DNA of 64,000 nucleotides from Lentisphaerota bacterium. Its GTDB lineage: Bacteria > Verrucomicrobiota > Kiritimatiellia > UBA8416 > JAIOPI01. Under the pieces are notes generated by a model. It was not told the DNA's origin, ran no database searches, and saw only the letters and a program-made list of their open reading frames with translations. Positions 55,545 through 64,000 of this stretch are shown piece by piece. The position numbers were made by a program, and so were the translations under genes. Positions within the stretch are counted from its first letter, which is position 1. The number at the start of each line of letters is the position of its first letter. The stretch covers positions 248,001-312,000 of the forward strand of contig JAIOPI010000004.1 in NCBI GenBank assembly GCA_021413965.1, read 5' to 3'.

Positions 55545-56681
55545 TCAGGGCAGGAACTGTCCCTTCTTCAGCTTCCGCGGCAGGTACTCCTCCAGGACGT
55601 AGTTGAGGCCGTGCTTGGCGAACGCCTGCTGTTCGATACGCACGCCCATCTTCAGCATCTGCTCAAGCGCGGCCTGCCACTCCTTGTGATGCCGGATGAA
55701 CGGATCATTCTTCAACGCATCCTTCGCGCGCTTGATGTCGACGTCCTCGAGCGGATGCGTGGCGTCTTCCAACTTGTAGTCGATGATGTCCTGCGGCGTC
55801 ACACCCAGGTACTGGGCCTGCGGCACGCAGAAGAAGCGGTTGATGTGCGCCGCCTGGCCCGACCCCACCTTCAGCGTCCGGTAGATGTTGCAATAGCCGT
55901 ACGGATCGCCGTCCGTAAAGACCAGGACCGGCAGCTTCTGGTCATCCGCCAGGCGGCGGATAAAGCGCCGGCAGGCCCGCGTGGGAACGCCGCTCATGGA
56001 AATCAACACGCAGTTCGCCTTCTCATAATAGCGATGATGCACGAGACGCTGGAACAGCGACGCGGTCTCCACCGTCAGGACGAACTTCGCCTTGGTATGA
56101 AATCGCAGGTGCTCGACGCGCGACGGAATGCTCCACGCCCCCGACCCGAGCTTCCAGCACTCGATCTTGATGTCCTTGCCCGTCCCCGGATCCTGATCGA
56201 TGACCGTGAGCGGACCGCACACGTCGCCCCCGCGCTCTTCCGGTATGTACCCCAGTTGCTCGCGGTTGATCGCCAGCATCGCCTCCATATCGTCCAGCAG
56301 GGCATCGCTCTCGGGCTGCTCGTGGAAGCGGCACTCGCCCCAGCTCTTCGAGTTGTAGTAGATCTCGCGCTTGCCCGCGATGTCGTCCTTGTCCAGCAGG
56401 TCGTTCTTGGTGGTGGCCAGCAGCCGCACGGACTGTGCAAACGTCTTGATCGTGTTATAGGACAGCGTGCGCGTGGACATCCGGTTCAGAATCTCGAAGT
56501 GCCCGCGCTTGATGTCGTACCGGACGTTCTGCAGCGACCGGATGGGAAAGCGCATCGATGGCTTGCGCTTCTTCTTCACGATGTCGGCATGAATCTCCGC
56601 CGCCACCGCCATGATCTTGCGCGAGGCCGCCTCCTTGGAAACCACCTGCGGCGCCGCGGTCGGACTGTTGCTCTTCGCCAT
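55545..56681 (-). CDS. top6A: DNA topoisomerase VI subunit A
   Basis: 378 residues from the ATG at 56681, which follows GGAG by seven bases. The winged-helix CAP domain has the catalytic Tyr in KREIYYNSKSWG (the second Tyr of the pair, Tyr109). The Toprim domain has the metal-binding Glu in LTVETASLF and the Asp pair in VFTDGDPYGYCNIYRTL. ECWKLGSGAWSIPSRVE between them is longer than in archaeal versions. With subunit B it forms a type IIB enzyme that makes two-base staggered double-strand breaks and relaxes supercoils; Spo11 is its eukaryotic relative. The gene is 78 bases downstream of top6B on the same strand. Confidence 0.93.
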   Translation of the reverse strand: MAKSNSPTAAPQVVSKEAASRKIMAVAAEIHADIVKKKRKPSMRFPIRSLQNVRYDIKRGHFEILNRMSTRTLSYNTIKTFAQSVRLLATTKNDLLDKDDIAGKREIYYNSKSWGECRFHEQPESDALLDDMEAMLAINREQLGYIPEERGGDVCGPLTVIDQDPGTGKDIKIECWKLGSGAWSIPSRVEHLRFHTKAKFVLTVETASLFQRLVHHRYYEKANCVLISMSGVPTRACRRFIRRLADDQKLPVLVFTDGDPYGYCNIYRTLKVGSGQAAHINRFFCVPQAQYLGVTPQDIIDYKLEDATHPLEDVDIKRAKDALKNDPFIRHHKEWQAALEQMLKMGVRIEQQAFAKHGLNYVLEEYLPRKLKKGQFLP

Positions 56682-56759
56682 GATCAAACTCCAGGTCTAC
56701 GGGTTGGTGATGGATGCGATGGGCGTCGTGCGCGGCCGCCTCGCGCCCTCCCTCGGCCC

Positions 56760-58490
56760 TTACACTTCCAGATGCGACTTTTCCAGCATCGTGCGGAGGT
56801 CCTTGACGATCTGGTGCTCCTGCTTCTCGTTTAAGTCCAGCACGTGCTTCAACCCCAGCGCGAGGTGCGGGATGTACAGTTCGATGTAGCTGCGCTTGCG
56901 CAGCAATTCGGCCTGGCGGTCGCGCTTGCTCAGGAAGACGGAAAGGCGCCGCCCTCCCTCCTGCAAGCCCAGGGTGATCTCGTTGATGATCTCCTGGTAG
57001 CCGGCGATCGCGTCCTTGCTCTCGCTCGTAAAGGGCACCCAGGCGCTCGCCATGTGCACCAGGATCACGACCGGCCCGAGTGGCAACGCATCCTTGGGCT
57101 GGCTCAGGCCGTAAGCCTTCCAGTTGACGCCCGTCACGCCTTTCGTCATGGCGCAGCCGCCGGCCTGGTAGAGCAGCGGCACCCGGTTGGCGAACCGCAG
57201 CACACGCACCGGCTCCTCGAGCCCCACCCCTTCCACCTCGGCCTTGGGTTTCGCGTACGCCAGCCCGATTTCAATCTGGAACGGGTTCCCGCGGTATACG
57301 CACGGCTCACGGGTGAGCGCCGTGTAGAAATCGCCCGAAATCTCCTTCTGCAGGCCCGCCAGGATCTGCTCCTCGCCAATCGGGGACAGGCAGTCCGTCG
57401 GCGGCCGCATGAGCTTGGTCTCGCTGATGGCCTTGTAGAGCGCTTCGGCTTCCTGGTGCGCCACGCGCGTCGGATTCGCCTTCGGATTCAGCCCCGCCCG
57501 CTCGCAGATCTCCAGGGCGGTCCGGTCGCTGACTCGCGAAAAGTCGTGCGCCAGCGCCGAGCGCACCGTGCGAGACTCCGTATCCTTGAGCATCTGCATG
57601 AGCATGCCGAGTTCCACGCCATGCGGATGCGGCATGATCTCCTGCGCCGGGTGCGGCAACGCCTTCACCGCCCGCTGGTACGTGATGCAGGTGGCCGACA
57701 GGGTCGGATCGGGCACGGCCGCCTGCGCGCTGGGATCGGCGGCGGCGGTCGCGGCCACCTTGCCCCCCTCCGCCTTGACTTTCAGCTTCAGCGAGTAATG
57801 CAGCGTCAGGTGCGGATTCACGATGGCGCACTGCTTGAGAAACTCGTCCACCGACTGGCGCCCGCGCACGTAGGCCGCCTCCATGTCGATTGACACCGAC
57901 GTGCCGTGGCTGTGCGCCGCGGGCGAACCCTCGGGATGGCCCTCGGCGTTGAAGGCCTGAAACGCGGGCGTCCAGTCATCCTCCTCATCCGTCAGCACCG
58001 TCGGCTTGTTCAACCGCGTGTCGATCTGCACGGCCATGCGATGCGCTTTCCGGCTGCCCTTGACCTTGGACAGAATCCGCGTTGCGGACCCGGTGGTCAG
58101 TTGTCCATACATGCCGGCCGCGCTGATTCCGATGCCCTGCTGTCCGCGCGACATGCGCAGGCGGTGAAACTTGGAACCGTAGAGCAGCTTCGCGAAGATC
58201 TTGGGAATCTGGGCTTTCACAATGCCCGGGCCATTGTCGATCACGGTCACACGGAAGCGGGTCTCGGACAACTGCTCAAGCTCGACGCTGATCTCCGGCA
58301 GAATCTCGGCCTCCTCGCACGCATCCAGCGAGTTGTCCACCGCCTCTTTCACGGCCGTGAGCAAAGCCCGGCGCGGACTGTCGAAGCCCAGCAGATGGCG
58401 ATTCTTGAGAAAAAATTCGGAAACCGAGATCTCGCGCTGACGGGTGGCCAGCGACTCGGCCGTTTCCTGGGGAGGTCGTGGTTTTGCCAT
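56760..58490 (-). CDS. top6B: DNA topoisomerase VI subunit B
   Basis: 576 residues. GHKL ATPase motifs are [16 protein letters not shown] (about 47-62), VIDNGPGI and [18 protein letters not shown]. The transducer region keeps the switch-lysine segment near [36 protein letters not shown] at the start (split motif, residues 18-39) is the family opening. A roughly 30-residue Ala/Pro-rich insertion around residue 250 is unusual. ATP binding dimerises the B subunits and drives strand passage. Gyrase is not encoded in this window, so whether topo VI supplements or replaces another enzyme cannot be told. It is divergent from the ankyrin-MORN gene. Confidence 0.93.
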   Translation of the reverse strand: MAKPRPPQETAESLATRQREISVSEFFLKNRHLLGFDSPRRALLTAVKEAVDNSLDACEEAEILPEISVELEQLSETRFRVTVIDNGPGIVKAQIPKIFAKLLYGSKFHRLRMSRGQQGIGISAAGMYGQLTTGSATRILSKVKGSRKAHRMAVQIDTRLNKPTVLTDEEDDWTPAFQAFNAEGHPEGSPAAHSHGTSVSIDMEAAYVRGRQSVDEFLKQCAIVNPHLTLHYSLKLKVKAEGGKVAATAAADPSAQAAVPDPTLSATCITYQRAVKALPHPAQEIMPHPHGVELGMLMQMLKDTESRTVRSALAHDFSRVSDRTALEICERAGLNPKANPTRVAHQEAEALYKAISETKLMRPPTDCLSPIGEEQILAGLQKEISGDFYTALTREPCVYRGNPFQIEIGLAYAKPKAEVEGVGLEEPVRVLRFANRVPLLYQAGGCAMTKGVTGVNWKAYGLSQPKDALPLGPVVILVHMASAWVPFTSESKDAIAGYQEIINEITLGLQEGGRRLSVFLSKRDRQAELLRKRSYIELYIPHLALGLKHVLDLNEKQEHQIVKDLRTMLEKSHLEV

Positions 58491-58666
58491 GCCGGATACT
58501 GAGGGATTTCAGCGCGGGTTTCAAGCGTACGGGCGTCGCCGGAACCGTCGTCGCCATCCCGCAAGCAACCCCGTCCTTTGGCATTGCATTTGCGCACTGC
58601 GCCCCCTAGTATTACCCTTCATTTCGGCACTTTCTGCGTTGCTGGAACTGGTTTAAGGACAACGGG

Positions 58667-59869
58667 ATGAATCGTTTTCGATGGGCGCTGATATGGCTGG
58701 TTCTGGCGACGCTGCCCGTCCCCCGGTTGCCGGCCGCGGAAATCCATGAGGTCGTCAAGGCGCAGGACCTGAGCCGGCTGCGCGCCATCCTGAAAACGGA
58801 TCGTGACCACAGCATGGTCAACGCCAAGGCCAAGGGCGGCTCCGAGCCGCTGCATTGGGCCGCGGTGGCCCCTGCTGACGATGTGGCCGCCCTGTTGATC
58901 AAGTCCGGCGCCAACGTCAACGCGCGCACGGACAATGGAACCACCCCGCTGCACTGGGCCGCCAACAAGAACGCCCTCAGCGTGGCCCGCCTGCTGATCG
59001 AGAAGGGCGCCGACGTCAACGCACGCTCCGACAAGGGCTACACCCCGCTGCACTGGGCCGCCATCGGTAGTTCCACGGATATGGTGCGCCTCCTGATCTC
59101 CCATGGCGCCAACGTCAACGCGGCCGGCAGCGATGGCGTGACCCCGCTGCACTGTGCCGCGCAAATGAACTCGCTCGACATCGCCAAGCTGCTGGCCGGC
59201 TACGGCGCCGACCCCACCCTGCAGACGGCGACCGGAGCCACGCCGCTCGCCCTTGCGAAATCAAAGGAGATGAAGTCGCTCCTGCAGACGGTCGACGAAC
59301 AGTTCGCGGCGAAGAAAGCCAGCCCGCCCGAAGCGCCTCCCGCCGTCACCGAAGTCATCCCGCCGCCTCCGCCGCGCACGATCGAAACCCTGGCGCCGCC
59401 TGCGCCGCTGACCACCCGCGATGGGCAGCGTTTCGGCACCCTCACCGGCGAGGACGGCACGCGTTACGAAGGCCAGGTCCGCGGCAACCAGATGCACGGA
59501 GTCGGCACGCTGACCCTCCCCAATGGCGAGCGCTATACCGGCACGTGGAGCAAGGGCCGCAAGGACGGCAAGGGCCTCTATATCTTTGCCAATGGCGACA
59601 CCTACAGCGGCACGTGGCGCGACGGGCACATGCACGGCAACGGCACCTACACGTTCGAGAATGGCGGACGCCTCGAGGGACTCTGGCGCGAGGACCGCTT
59701 TGCCAATGGCACCGGCCTCTACGTCTTTGCCGATGGTGACCGTTACGAGGGCCAGTGGCGTAACGATCGCATGTGGGGGCGCGGCATCTACACCAGCGCC
59801 GACGGCCATGTCTTCGACGGATACTGGAATGCCAATCACGTTCAGGGCAACGCCGTGACGGCTCCCTGA
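58667..59869 (+). CDS. secreted ankyrin-repeat and MORN-repeat protein
   Basis: 400 residues. Signal peptide ([20 protein letters not shown]), then about five ankyrin repeats (about 30-200) with the consensus pieces TPLHWAA and GANVNAR, a Pro-rich linker (about 212-245) and about six MORN repeats (about 258-395) such as [21 protein letters not shown] and [18 protein letters not shown]. Both repeat types mediate protein or lipid contacts. The combination on an exported protein suggests a periplasmic or surface scaffold; no enzyme domain is visible. AAGGAC lies before the ATG. It ends 16 bases before leuS. Confidence 0.88.
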   Translation: MNRFRWALIWLVLATLPVPRLPAAEIHEVVKAQDLSRLRAILKTDRDHSMVNAKAKGGSEPLHWAAVAPADDVAALLIKSGANVNARTDNGTTPLHWAANKNALSVARLLIEKGADVNARSDKGYTPLHWAAIGSSTDMVRLLISHGANVNAAGSDGVTPLHCAAQMNSLDIAKLLAGYGADPTLQTATGATPLALAKSKEMKSLLQTVDEQFAAKKASPPEAPPAVTEVIPPPPPRTIETLAPPAPLTTRDGQRFGTLTGEDGTRYEGQVRGNQMHGVGTLTLPNGERYTGTWSKGRKDGKGLYIFANGDTYSGTWRDGHMHGNGTYTFENGGRLEGLWREDRFANGTGLYVFADGDRYEGQWRNDRMWGRGIYTSADGHVFDGYWNANHVQGNAVTAP

Positions 59870-59885
59870 CCGCCCCCCTCCCGCC

Positions 59886-62393
59886 ATGGACGCACGCTAC
59901 CAGTTCGCGGAAATCGAGAAACGCTGGCAGGCCTATTGGCAAGCCCGCGGCCTGTTCAAGGCCGATACCCAGAGCACCGCACCCAAGTATTACTGTCTGA
60001 CCATGTTCCCCTACCCGTCCGGCACCATGCACGTGGGCCACGGGCGCAATTACATCATCGGGGACGTCGTCGTGCGCTATAAGCGCATGCGCGGCTTTGA
60101 CGTGCTGGCGCCCATGGGCTGGGACGCCTTCGGCCTGCCCGCCGAAAACGCCGCCAAGGACCGCGGCATCCATCCGCGCCTGTACACCCTGGGCAACATC
60201 GCCCGCATGAAGGAGCAGCTGCAGTCCTGGGGAGTCGTCTACGATTGGGATCGCGAGCTGGCAACCTGCCACCCCGATTACTACAAGTGGACGCAGTGGA
60301 TCTTCCTGAAACTGTTCGAACGCGGCCTCGCCTACCGCAAGAGCGCGCCCATCAACTGGTGCGAATTGTGCACCACCCTCGCCAATGAAGAGGTGCTGCC
60401 CGACGGCACCTGCGAACGCTGCGGCCGCCCCGTGACCAAGCGCGACCTGACCCAGTGGTTCTTCAAGATCACGGCCTACGCTCAGCCCTTGCTCGACGAC
60501 CTGGCCCTGCTCGACAAGTGGCCCGAAAAAGTGCGGAGCATGCAGGCCAACTGGATTGGCCGCTCCGAAGGCGCCCGCATCGCCTTCACCGTGGCGGAGA
60601 CCGGCGACCCCTGCCCGGTCTTCACCACCCGGCCGGACACCCTCTACGGCGTCACCTTCATGGCACTGGCGCCCGAGCATCCGCTCGTGCGTAAGCTCGT
60701 CAAGGGCACGCCCCATGAGGCGGCCGTCACCGCTTTCGTCGAGCGCCAGATGATGCTGTCCGCCGCCGTGCGCGCCGACACTGCCGCCGCCAAGGACGGC
60801 GTCTTCCTGGGCTTCCACGTGCGCAACCCCTTCAATGGCGATGTCGTCCCGCTGTGGGTCACGAACTATGTGCTCATGGAGTACGGCACGGGCGCCGTCA
60901 TGGCCGTGCCCGCCCACGACCAGCGCGATTTCGAATTCGCCCGCCAATACAGCCTGCCCGTCAAGGTCGTCATCCAGAATGAGACCGGCTCGCTAACGGC
61001 CGCCGCCATGACGGAGGCGTTTGTCGACGACGGCGTTATGGTCAACTCAGCCCCATTCGACGGGCGTCCGAATCGCGCGGCCATGGGAGCCATCGTGGCC
61101 CATGCGCAGGAGCGGGGGTTCGGCGAATCCACCGTCAGTTTCCGCATCCGCGACTGGTTGATCAGTCGCCAGCGCTACTGGGGTGCGCCCATTCCCATCG
61201 TGCACTGCGACACCTGCGGTCCCGTGCCGGTGCCCGAGGACCAACTGCCCGTGCTGCTCCCGGATGACGTGGATTTCCGCTCCGAACGCGGGAACCCGCT
61301 CGACCGCCACGACGCCTTCAAACAGACCACCTGTCCGCGCTGCGGCCATGCCGCCAGACGCGAAACCGACACCCTGGCCCAGTGGCTCTGCTCCTGCTGG
61401 TATTTCATGCGCTATGTGAATCCGCGCCTGACCGATGCGGCCTACCGGCGCGAGGACGTGGATCACTGGCTGCCCGTGGACCAGTACATCGGCGGCATCG
61501 AACACGCCGTGCTGCATTTGCTGTATTCGCGATTCATCGTCAAAGTGCTGCACGATGCCGGGACCTGCTCCTTCCGCGAGCCCTTCGGTGCGCTCTTCAC
61601 CCAGGGCATGATCTGCAAGCGCAGCGAGAAGGACGGCCAGCTTTACAAGATGTCCAAGTCCAAGGGCAATGTCGTCAGTCCGGACGAACTCGTCACGGAG
61701 TACGGTGCGGACACGCTCCGCCTGTACACGCTGTTCATCGGCCCGCCGGAAAAGGATGCCGAGTGGAACGACCAGGGCGTCGAAGGCGCGTACCGCTTCC
61801 TGCGCCGCCTCTGGACCTGCATTCACGACCACCTGCCCGCGCTGGCGGCCGCCACGGGCCTCCGCCCCGACCTCGCCGCCATGCCGGCCCCCGCGCGCGA
61901 TCTCTATCGCAAGACGAACGAGGCAATCGACCGCATCACGCGCGATCTCGAGGGTGATTTCCATTTCAACACGGCCGTGGCCCAGATCATGGAACTGTCA
62001 AATGCCTTGGGCTCCTTCGCGGTGACCGCGGACAGCCCCGCCCAGGATCGGGCCGTCTTTCGTCACGCCGTGGAATCCATCGTGCTGCTGCTCTGCCCCT
62101 TCGCGCCGCACGTAGCCGAGGAACTCTGGCAGGTGCTGGGGCACCCGCCCAGCGTGTTCGAAGCGGGCTGGCCTGCCGTCGATCTCGCAGCGCTGGTGCG
62201 CGACGAGGTCGAGATCGCCGTGCAAATCAACGGCAAGGTCCGTGATCGCCTGACCGTGCCGACCGGCCTGGACGCCAAGGCGCTGGAAGCGCTGGCGCTT
62301 GCATCCCCGGTGGTCCAGCGCTACCTGGATGGCAAGACGGTCCGCAAGGTCATCGTGGTGCCGGGCAAACTGATCAACGTCGCCGTATCGTGA
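59886..62393 (+). CDS. leuS: leucyl-tRNA synthetase
   Basis: 835 residues, normal for a bacterial LeuRS. The HIGH-type motif is in [14 protein letters not shown] (about 42-55) and the KMSKS motif in [16 protein letters not shown]. The editing (CP1) domain has the Thr-rich [13 protein letters not shown] and the [14 protein letters not shown] motif. The zinc-binding-like cysteines [22 protein letters not shown] are present, as are CDTCG and CPRCG pairs later. The C-terminal anticodon-binding and leucine-specific domains end with INGKVRDRL and [14 protein letters not shown]. It charges tRNA-Leu. Its stop overlaps the GTG of a small membrane protein gene. Confidence 0.97.
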   Translation: MDARYQFAEIEKRWQAYWQARGLFKADTQSTAPKYYCLTMFPYPSGTMHVGHGRNYIIGDVVVRYKRMRGFDVLAPMGWDAFGLPAENAAKDRGIHPRLYTLGNIARMKEQLQSWGVVYDWDRELATCHPDYYKWTQWIFLKLFERGLAYRKSAPINWCELCTTLANEEVLPDGTCERCGRPVTKRDLTQWFFKITAYAQPLLDDLALLDKWPEKVRSMQANWIGRSEGARIAFTVAETGDPCPVFTTRPDTLYGVTFMALAPEHPLVRKLVKGTPHEAAVTAFVERQMMLSAAVRADTAAAKDGVFLGFHVRNPFNGDVVPLWVTNYVLMEYGTGAVMAVPAHDQRDFEFARQYSLPVKVVIQNETGSLTAAAMTEAFVDDGVMVNSAPFDGRPNRAAMGAIVAHAQERGFGESTVSFRIRDWLISRQRYWGAPIPIVHCDTCGPVPVPEDQLPVLLPDDVDFRSERGNPLDRHDAFKQTTCPRCGHAARRETDTLAQWLCSCWYFMRYVNPRLTDAAYRREDVDHWLPVDQYIGGIEHAVLHLLYSRFIVKVLHDAGTCSFREPFGALFTQGMICKRSEKDGQLYKMSKSKGNVVSPDELVTEYGADTLRLYTLFIGPPEKDAEWNDQGVEGAYRFLRRLWTCIHDHLPALAAATGLRPDLAAMPAPARDLYRKTNEAIDRITRDLEGDFHFNTAVAQIMELSNALGSFAVTADSPAQDRAVFRHAVESIVLLLCPFAPHVAEELWQVLGHPPSVFEAGWPAVDLAALVRDEVEIAVQINGKVRDRLTVPTGLDAKALEALALASPVVQRYLDGKTVRKVIVVPGKLINVAVS

Positions 62394-62557
62394 CCACCCC
62401 GTCCCCCAATGAGTCCCCGAACTTGCGCGCCTCGCTTCGCCGCGTCGGGCGTGCCTGGTTCGAACTCACCGCTGATGAGCAGCGCGCCGTGGCTCTGATC
62501 CTGGGCCTGCTCGTCCTGGGCATTCTCGCCCGCTACTGGCACGCCATGCTCCCCTAA
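62390..62557 (+). CDS. small single-pass membrane protein overlapping leuS
   Basis: A 55-residue frame starting at GTG 62390 (four-base GTGA overlap with the leuS stop) and ending at TAA 62555-62557. The sequence has a basic N-terminal half ([20 protein letters not shown]) and one membrane helix ([16 protein letters not shown]), ending HAMLP. The ELTADEQRA-helix-ARYW pattern resembles the N-terminal anchor of ComEA-like helix-hairpin-helix proteins, but no hairpin domain follows before the stop. It is either a genuine small coupled protein or a truncated anchor. Confidence 0.5.
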   Translation: MTTPSPNESPNLRASLRRVGRAWFELTADEQRAVALILGLLVLGILARYWHAMLP

Positions 62558-62766
62558 GCATGGGACACTCATCTTTCGTCCCGGACGAACGCATCAACAA
62601 ATTTGCCAGGTGGCCTGCAACCTCCAACCGTGTGCGCATGCGTGGCGAGGCGCTCCGTCCCGTACTTCCCATTTGGATTTGCGCCACGCTTGGTCTAAGA
62701 TTGCCTCACCGTTGTCGGTGCCACGCGTGATCACGATGGCCACGATGCGGTGACACAGGACTTGCC

Positions 62767-63249
62767 ATGCGTGATGCCGCCATGTTGAAAGCCGTGCAGG
62801 AGATTTGCACCCGCGACCGGCGCTACCGGCCGGAGAGCTATCTCTTTGTCCTCGATGCACTCGAGTTCACGACCAAAGTGTTGCAGAAGAGCGCGCGGAG
62901 CGGCAAGGAGCGGCACGTCGGCGGGCGGGAGTTGCTCGAAGGGCTGCGCCACTTCGCGCTGCAGGAATTCGGCCCGATGGCCCTGCGCGTTCTGAACACC
63001 TGGGGCGTCAAACGCTCGGAAGATTTCGGCGAAATCGTCTTCAACCTCGTCGAGTCCGGCAAGCTGCGCAAGACCGAGGAAGACTCGCGCCAGGACTTTG
63101 CCGGCGGCTATGATTTCACCGAAGCTTTTGCCGTGCCGTTCCTGCCGGCCTCCAAACCGGAAGGCGCCAAGCGCGTGGGCCGAACACCGCGCGCGTCCGG
63201 CGAAGGAGGCAAGCGCAAGGCCACTCCGCCCGCCCCCCCCGCGAGCTGA
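62767..63249 (+). CDS. Minf_1886/TIGR04138-like conserved protein of the PVC group
   Basis: 160 residues. It begins MRDAAMLKAVQEICTRD and contains YRPESYLFVLDALEF, GRELLEGLRHFALQEFGP, LNTWGVKRSEDFGEIVFNLVE and a final FAGGYDFTEAF, matching from memory the family restricted mainly to Planctomycetes, Verrucomicrobia and Lentisphaerae. No function is known. The last ~35 residues are a Lys/Pro/Ala-rich tail. A possible promoter (TTGGAT 62673-62678, TAAGAT 62696-62701, 17-base spacing) lies about 65 bases upstream. Convergent with the membrane gene at the window end. Confidence 0.85.
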   Translation: MRDAAMLKAVQEICTRDRRYRPESYLFVLDALEFTTKVLQKSARSGKERHVGGRELLEGLRHFALQEFGPMALRVLNTWGVKRSEDFGEIVFNLVESGKLRKTEEDSRQDFAGGYDFTEAFAVPFLPASKPEGAKRVGRTPRASGEGGKRKATPPAPPAS

Positions 63250-63290
63250 CGCGGTCTGGCGACGGCCGTTGCAGACCGCCCCAGCACCGA

Positions 63291-64000
63291 TCAAGGCTGG
63301 CGAAATTCGGCGCCAAACTGTGCCAGATAGGCCAGGCTGAAGCACCGGAAGAAGACCGCCACGGGGAGCATCACCACGGTGCCCACATAGGGGATGATGA
63401 GCAGGCACCCGGCCACGCAACAGGTCATGATCACCAGCGCCAGCACGCACACCCCGGCCAGCAGGTATAGCAGCAGGTAATAGATCCCGTAGCCGATGAA
63501 CGCCCACGTGTGGTTGCCCAGCACGCGCAGAAAGCGAGCCCATGCCGGCGCGGCGCCGAGGTTCTCGTTGTACATAATGGGAACGATGAAATCTTCCAGG
63601 AATCTTCCGATGTACAGGAACACGCAGGACACCACAATCCACAGCAGCAGGTTCGCCGTCAACGTTGGCCACAGCCCCGACAAGGTCTGATCCCGGAGAT
63701 ACGGGATGGCAAGCGAGAACACCCCAACCCCGATCAGGATGGCGACGATCGCCAACCCCACCAGCGTATAGACGATCGTCCACTGAAAGAGCGAGTTGCC
63801 GTGCTTCCGGTAGGCGTGCCAGGGAGCCGCCACCTCCATGCGATCATGAACGATATTGTCCAGGAACATGAACTTCCCGCGGCAGCGCACCCATAACAAC
63901 ACCAGCCCGATGGCGACCGAAACGAGAACGACGATGCTGGTGATCCCAATGATCAGGGGCGCATGCTCGACCACTTTCTGCCACAGCTGCGCCAGGTACG
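63291..64000 (-). CDS. hypothetical integral membrane protein (5' truncated by window end)
   Basis: The frame is open to the window edge (it reads YLAQLWQKV upstream of the GTG at 63974), so the N-terminus is missing; about 235 residues are visible. Six hydrophobic segments are apparent, the first being LIIGITSIVVLVSVAIGLVLLWV, followed by a conserved-looking RCRGKFMFLDNIVHDR segment and a pattern of paired helices with WxAYRKHGNSLF between. This resembles membrane domains of the DUF4013/glycerophosphodiester phosphodiesterase membrane-domain type, which is only a guess. The C-terminus ends FGAEFRQP, consistent with a full-length 3' end. Confidence 0.7.
   Translation of the reverse strand, partial: YLAQLWQKVVEHAPLIIGITSIVVLVSVAIGLVLLWVRCRGKFMFLDNIVHDRMEVAAPWHAYRKHGNSLFQWTIVYTLVGLAIVAILIGVGVFSLAIPYLRDQTLSGLWPTLTANLLLWIVVSCVFLYIGRFLEDFIVPIMYNENLGAAPAWARFLRVLGNHTWAFIGYGIYYLLLYLLAGVCVLALVIMTCCVAGCLLIIPYVGTVVMLPVAVFFRCFSLAYLAQFGAEFRQP

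Overview
This is a GC-rich chromosomal window from a Gram-negative bacterium (TolC, FadL and HlyD-type envelope proteins) that most probably belongs to the Planctomycetes-Verrucomicrobia-Chlamydiae group. The pointers are a Minf_1886/TIGR04138-like protein (62767-63249), a V-type ATPase operon in the order E-DUF2764-A-B-D-I-K, a calcium-repeat/'GTDPTN' C-terminal module on a secreted cytochrome (1-1407), and a bacterial DNA topoisomerase VI pair. Kiritimatiellota or Verrucomicrobiota is my best guess; this is inference, since no rRNA gene is present. I saw no tRNA, rRNA, CRISPR array, insertion sequence or prophage.

Layout. 1-7000: end of a secreted multihaem cytochrome, a fused membrane/spermidine-synthase-like/TPR protein, a small secreted protein, the EF-P paralogue EfpL (YeiP) and a DMT exporter. 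7076-12350: a collinear block of a secreted coiled-coil protein, a VTC-domain protein, a DUF4956 membrane protein, an HlyD adaptor and a TolC-type channel with very Ser/Thr-rich predicted external loops. 12379-14875 (minus): GalU, an overlapping glucuronokinase-like GHMP kinase and a TPR lipoprotein-like or secreted protein. 15277-21524: a DeoR regulator preceded by a helically phased repeat array, then E2, E3 and a fused E1 alpha-beta of a 2-oxoacid dehydrogenase complex. 21667-24107: XPF-like nuclease, 3-methyladenine glycosylase and class II aldolase, ended by a strong terminator.

24318-31522: V-ATPase operon whose rotor subunit keeps sodium-binding residues. 31605-34880: hydroxyacid dehydrogenase, GDP-mannose dehydratase, FHA protein and a small membrane protein. 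35009-55532 is dominated by signalling: a hybrid kinase, two tandem receiver-kinase paralogues, a two-kinase/one-sigma54-regulator operon resembling PrsK/PrsR, and a receiver-GAF-GGDEF-receiver-HD-GYP protein. Within it lies a small metabolic group (41204-46918): VAO-type flavoprotein, O-methyltransferase, FadL channel and an atypical ketosynthase. 55545-58490: topoisomerase VI A and B. 58667-64000: ankyrin-MORN secreted protein, LeuRS, a 55-residue membrane peptide overlapping leuS, the Minf_1886-like protein and a truncated membrane protein.

Long open frames opposite several of these genes are treated as coding shadows caused by high GC. Starts were moved inward where a ribosome binding site or signal peptide supported it.
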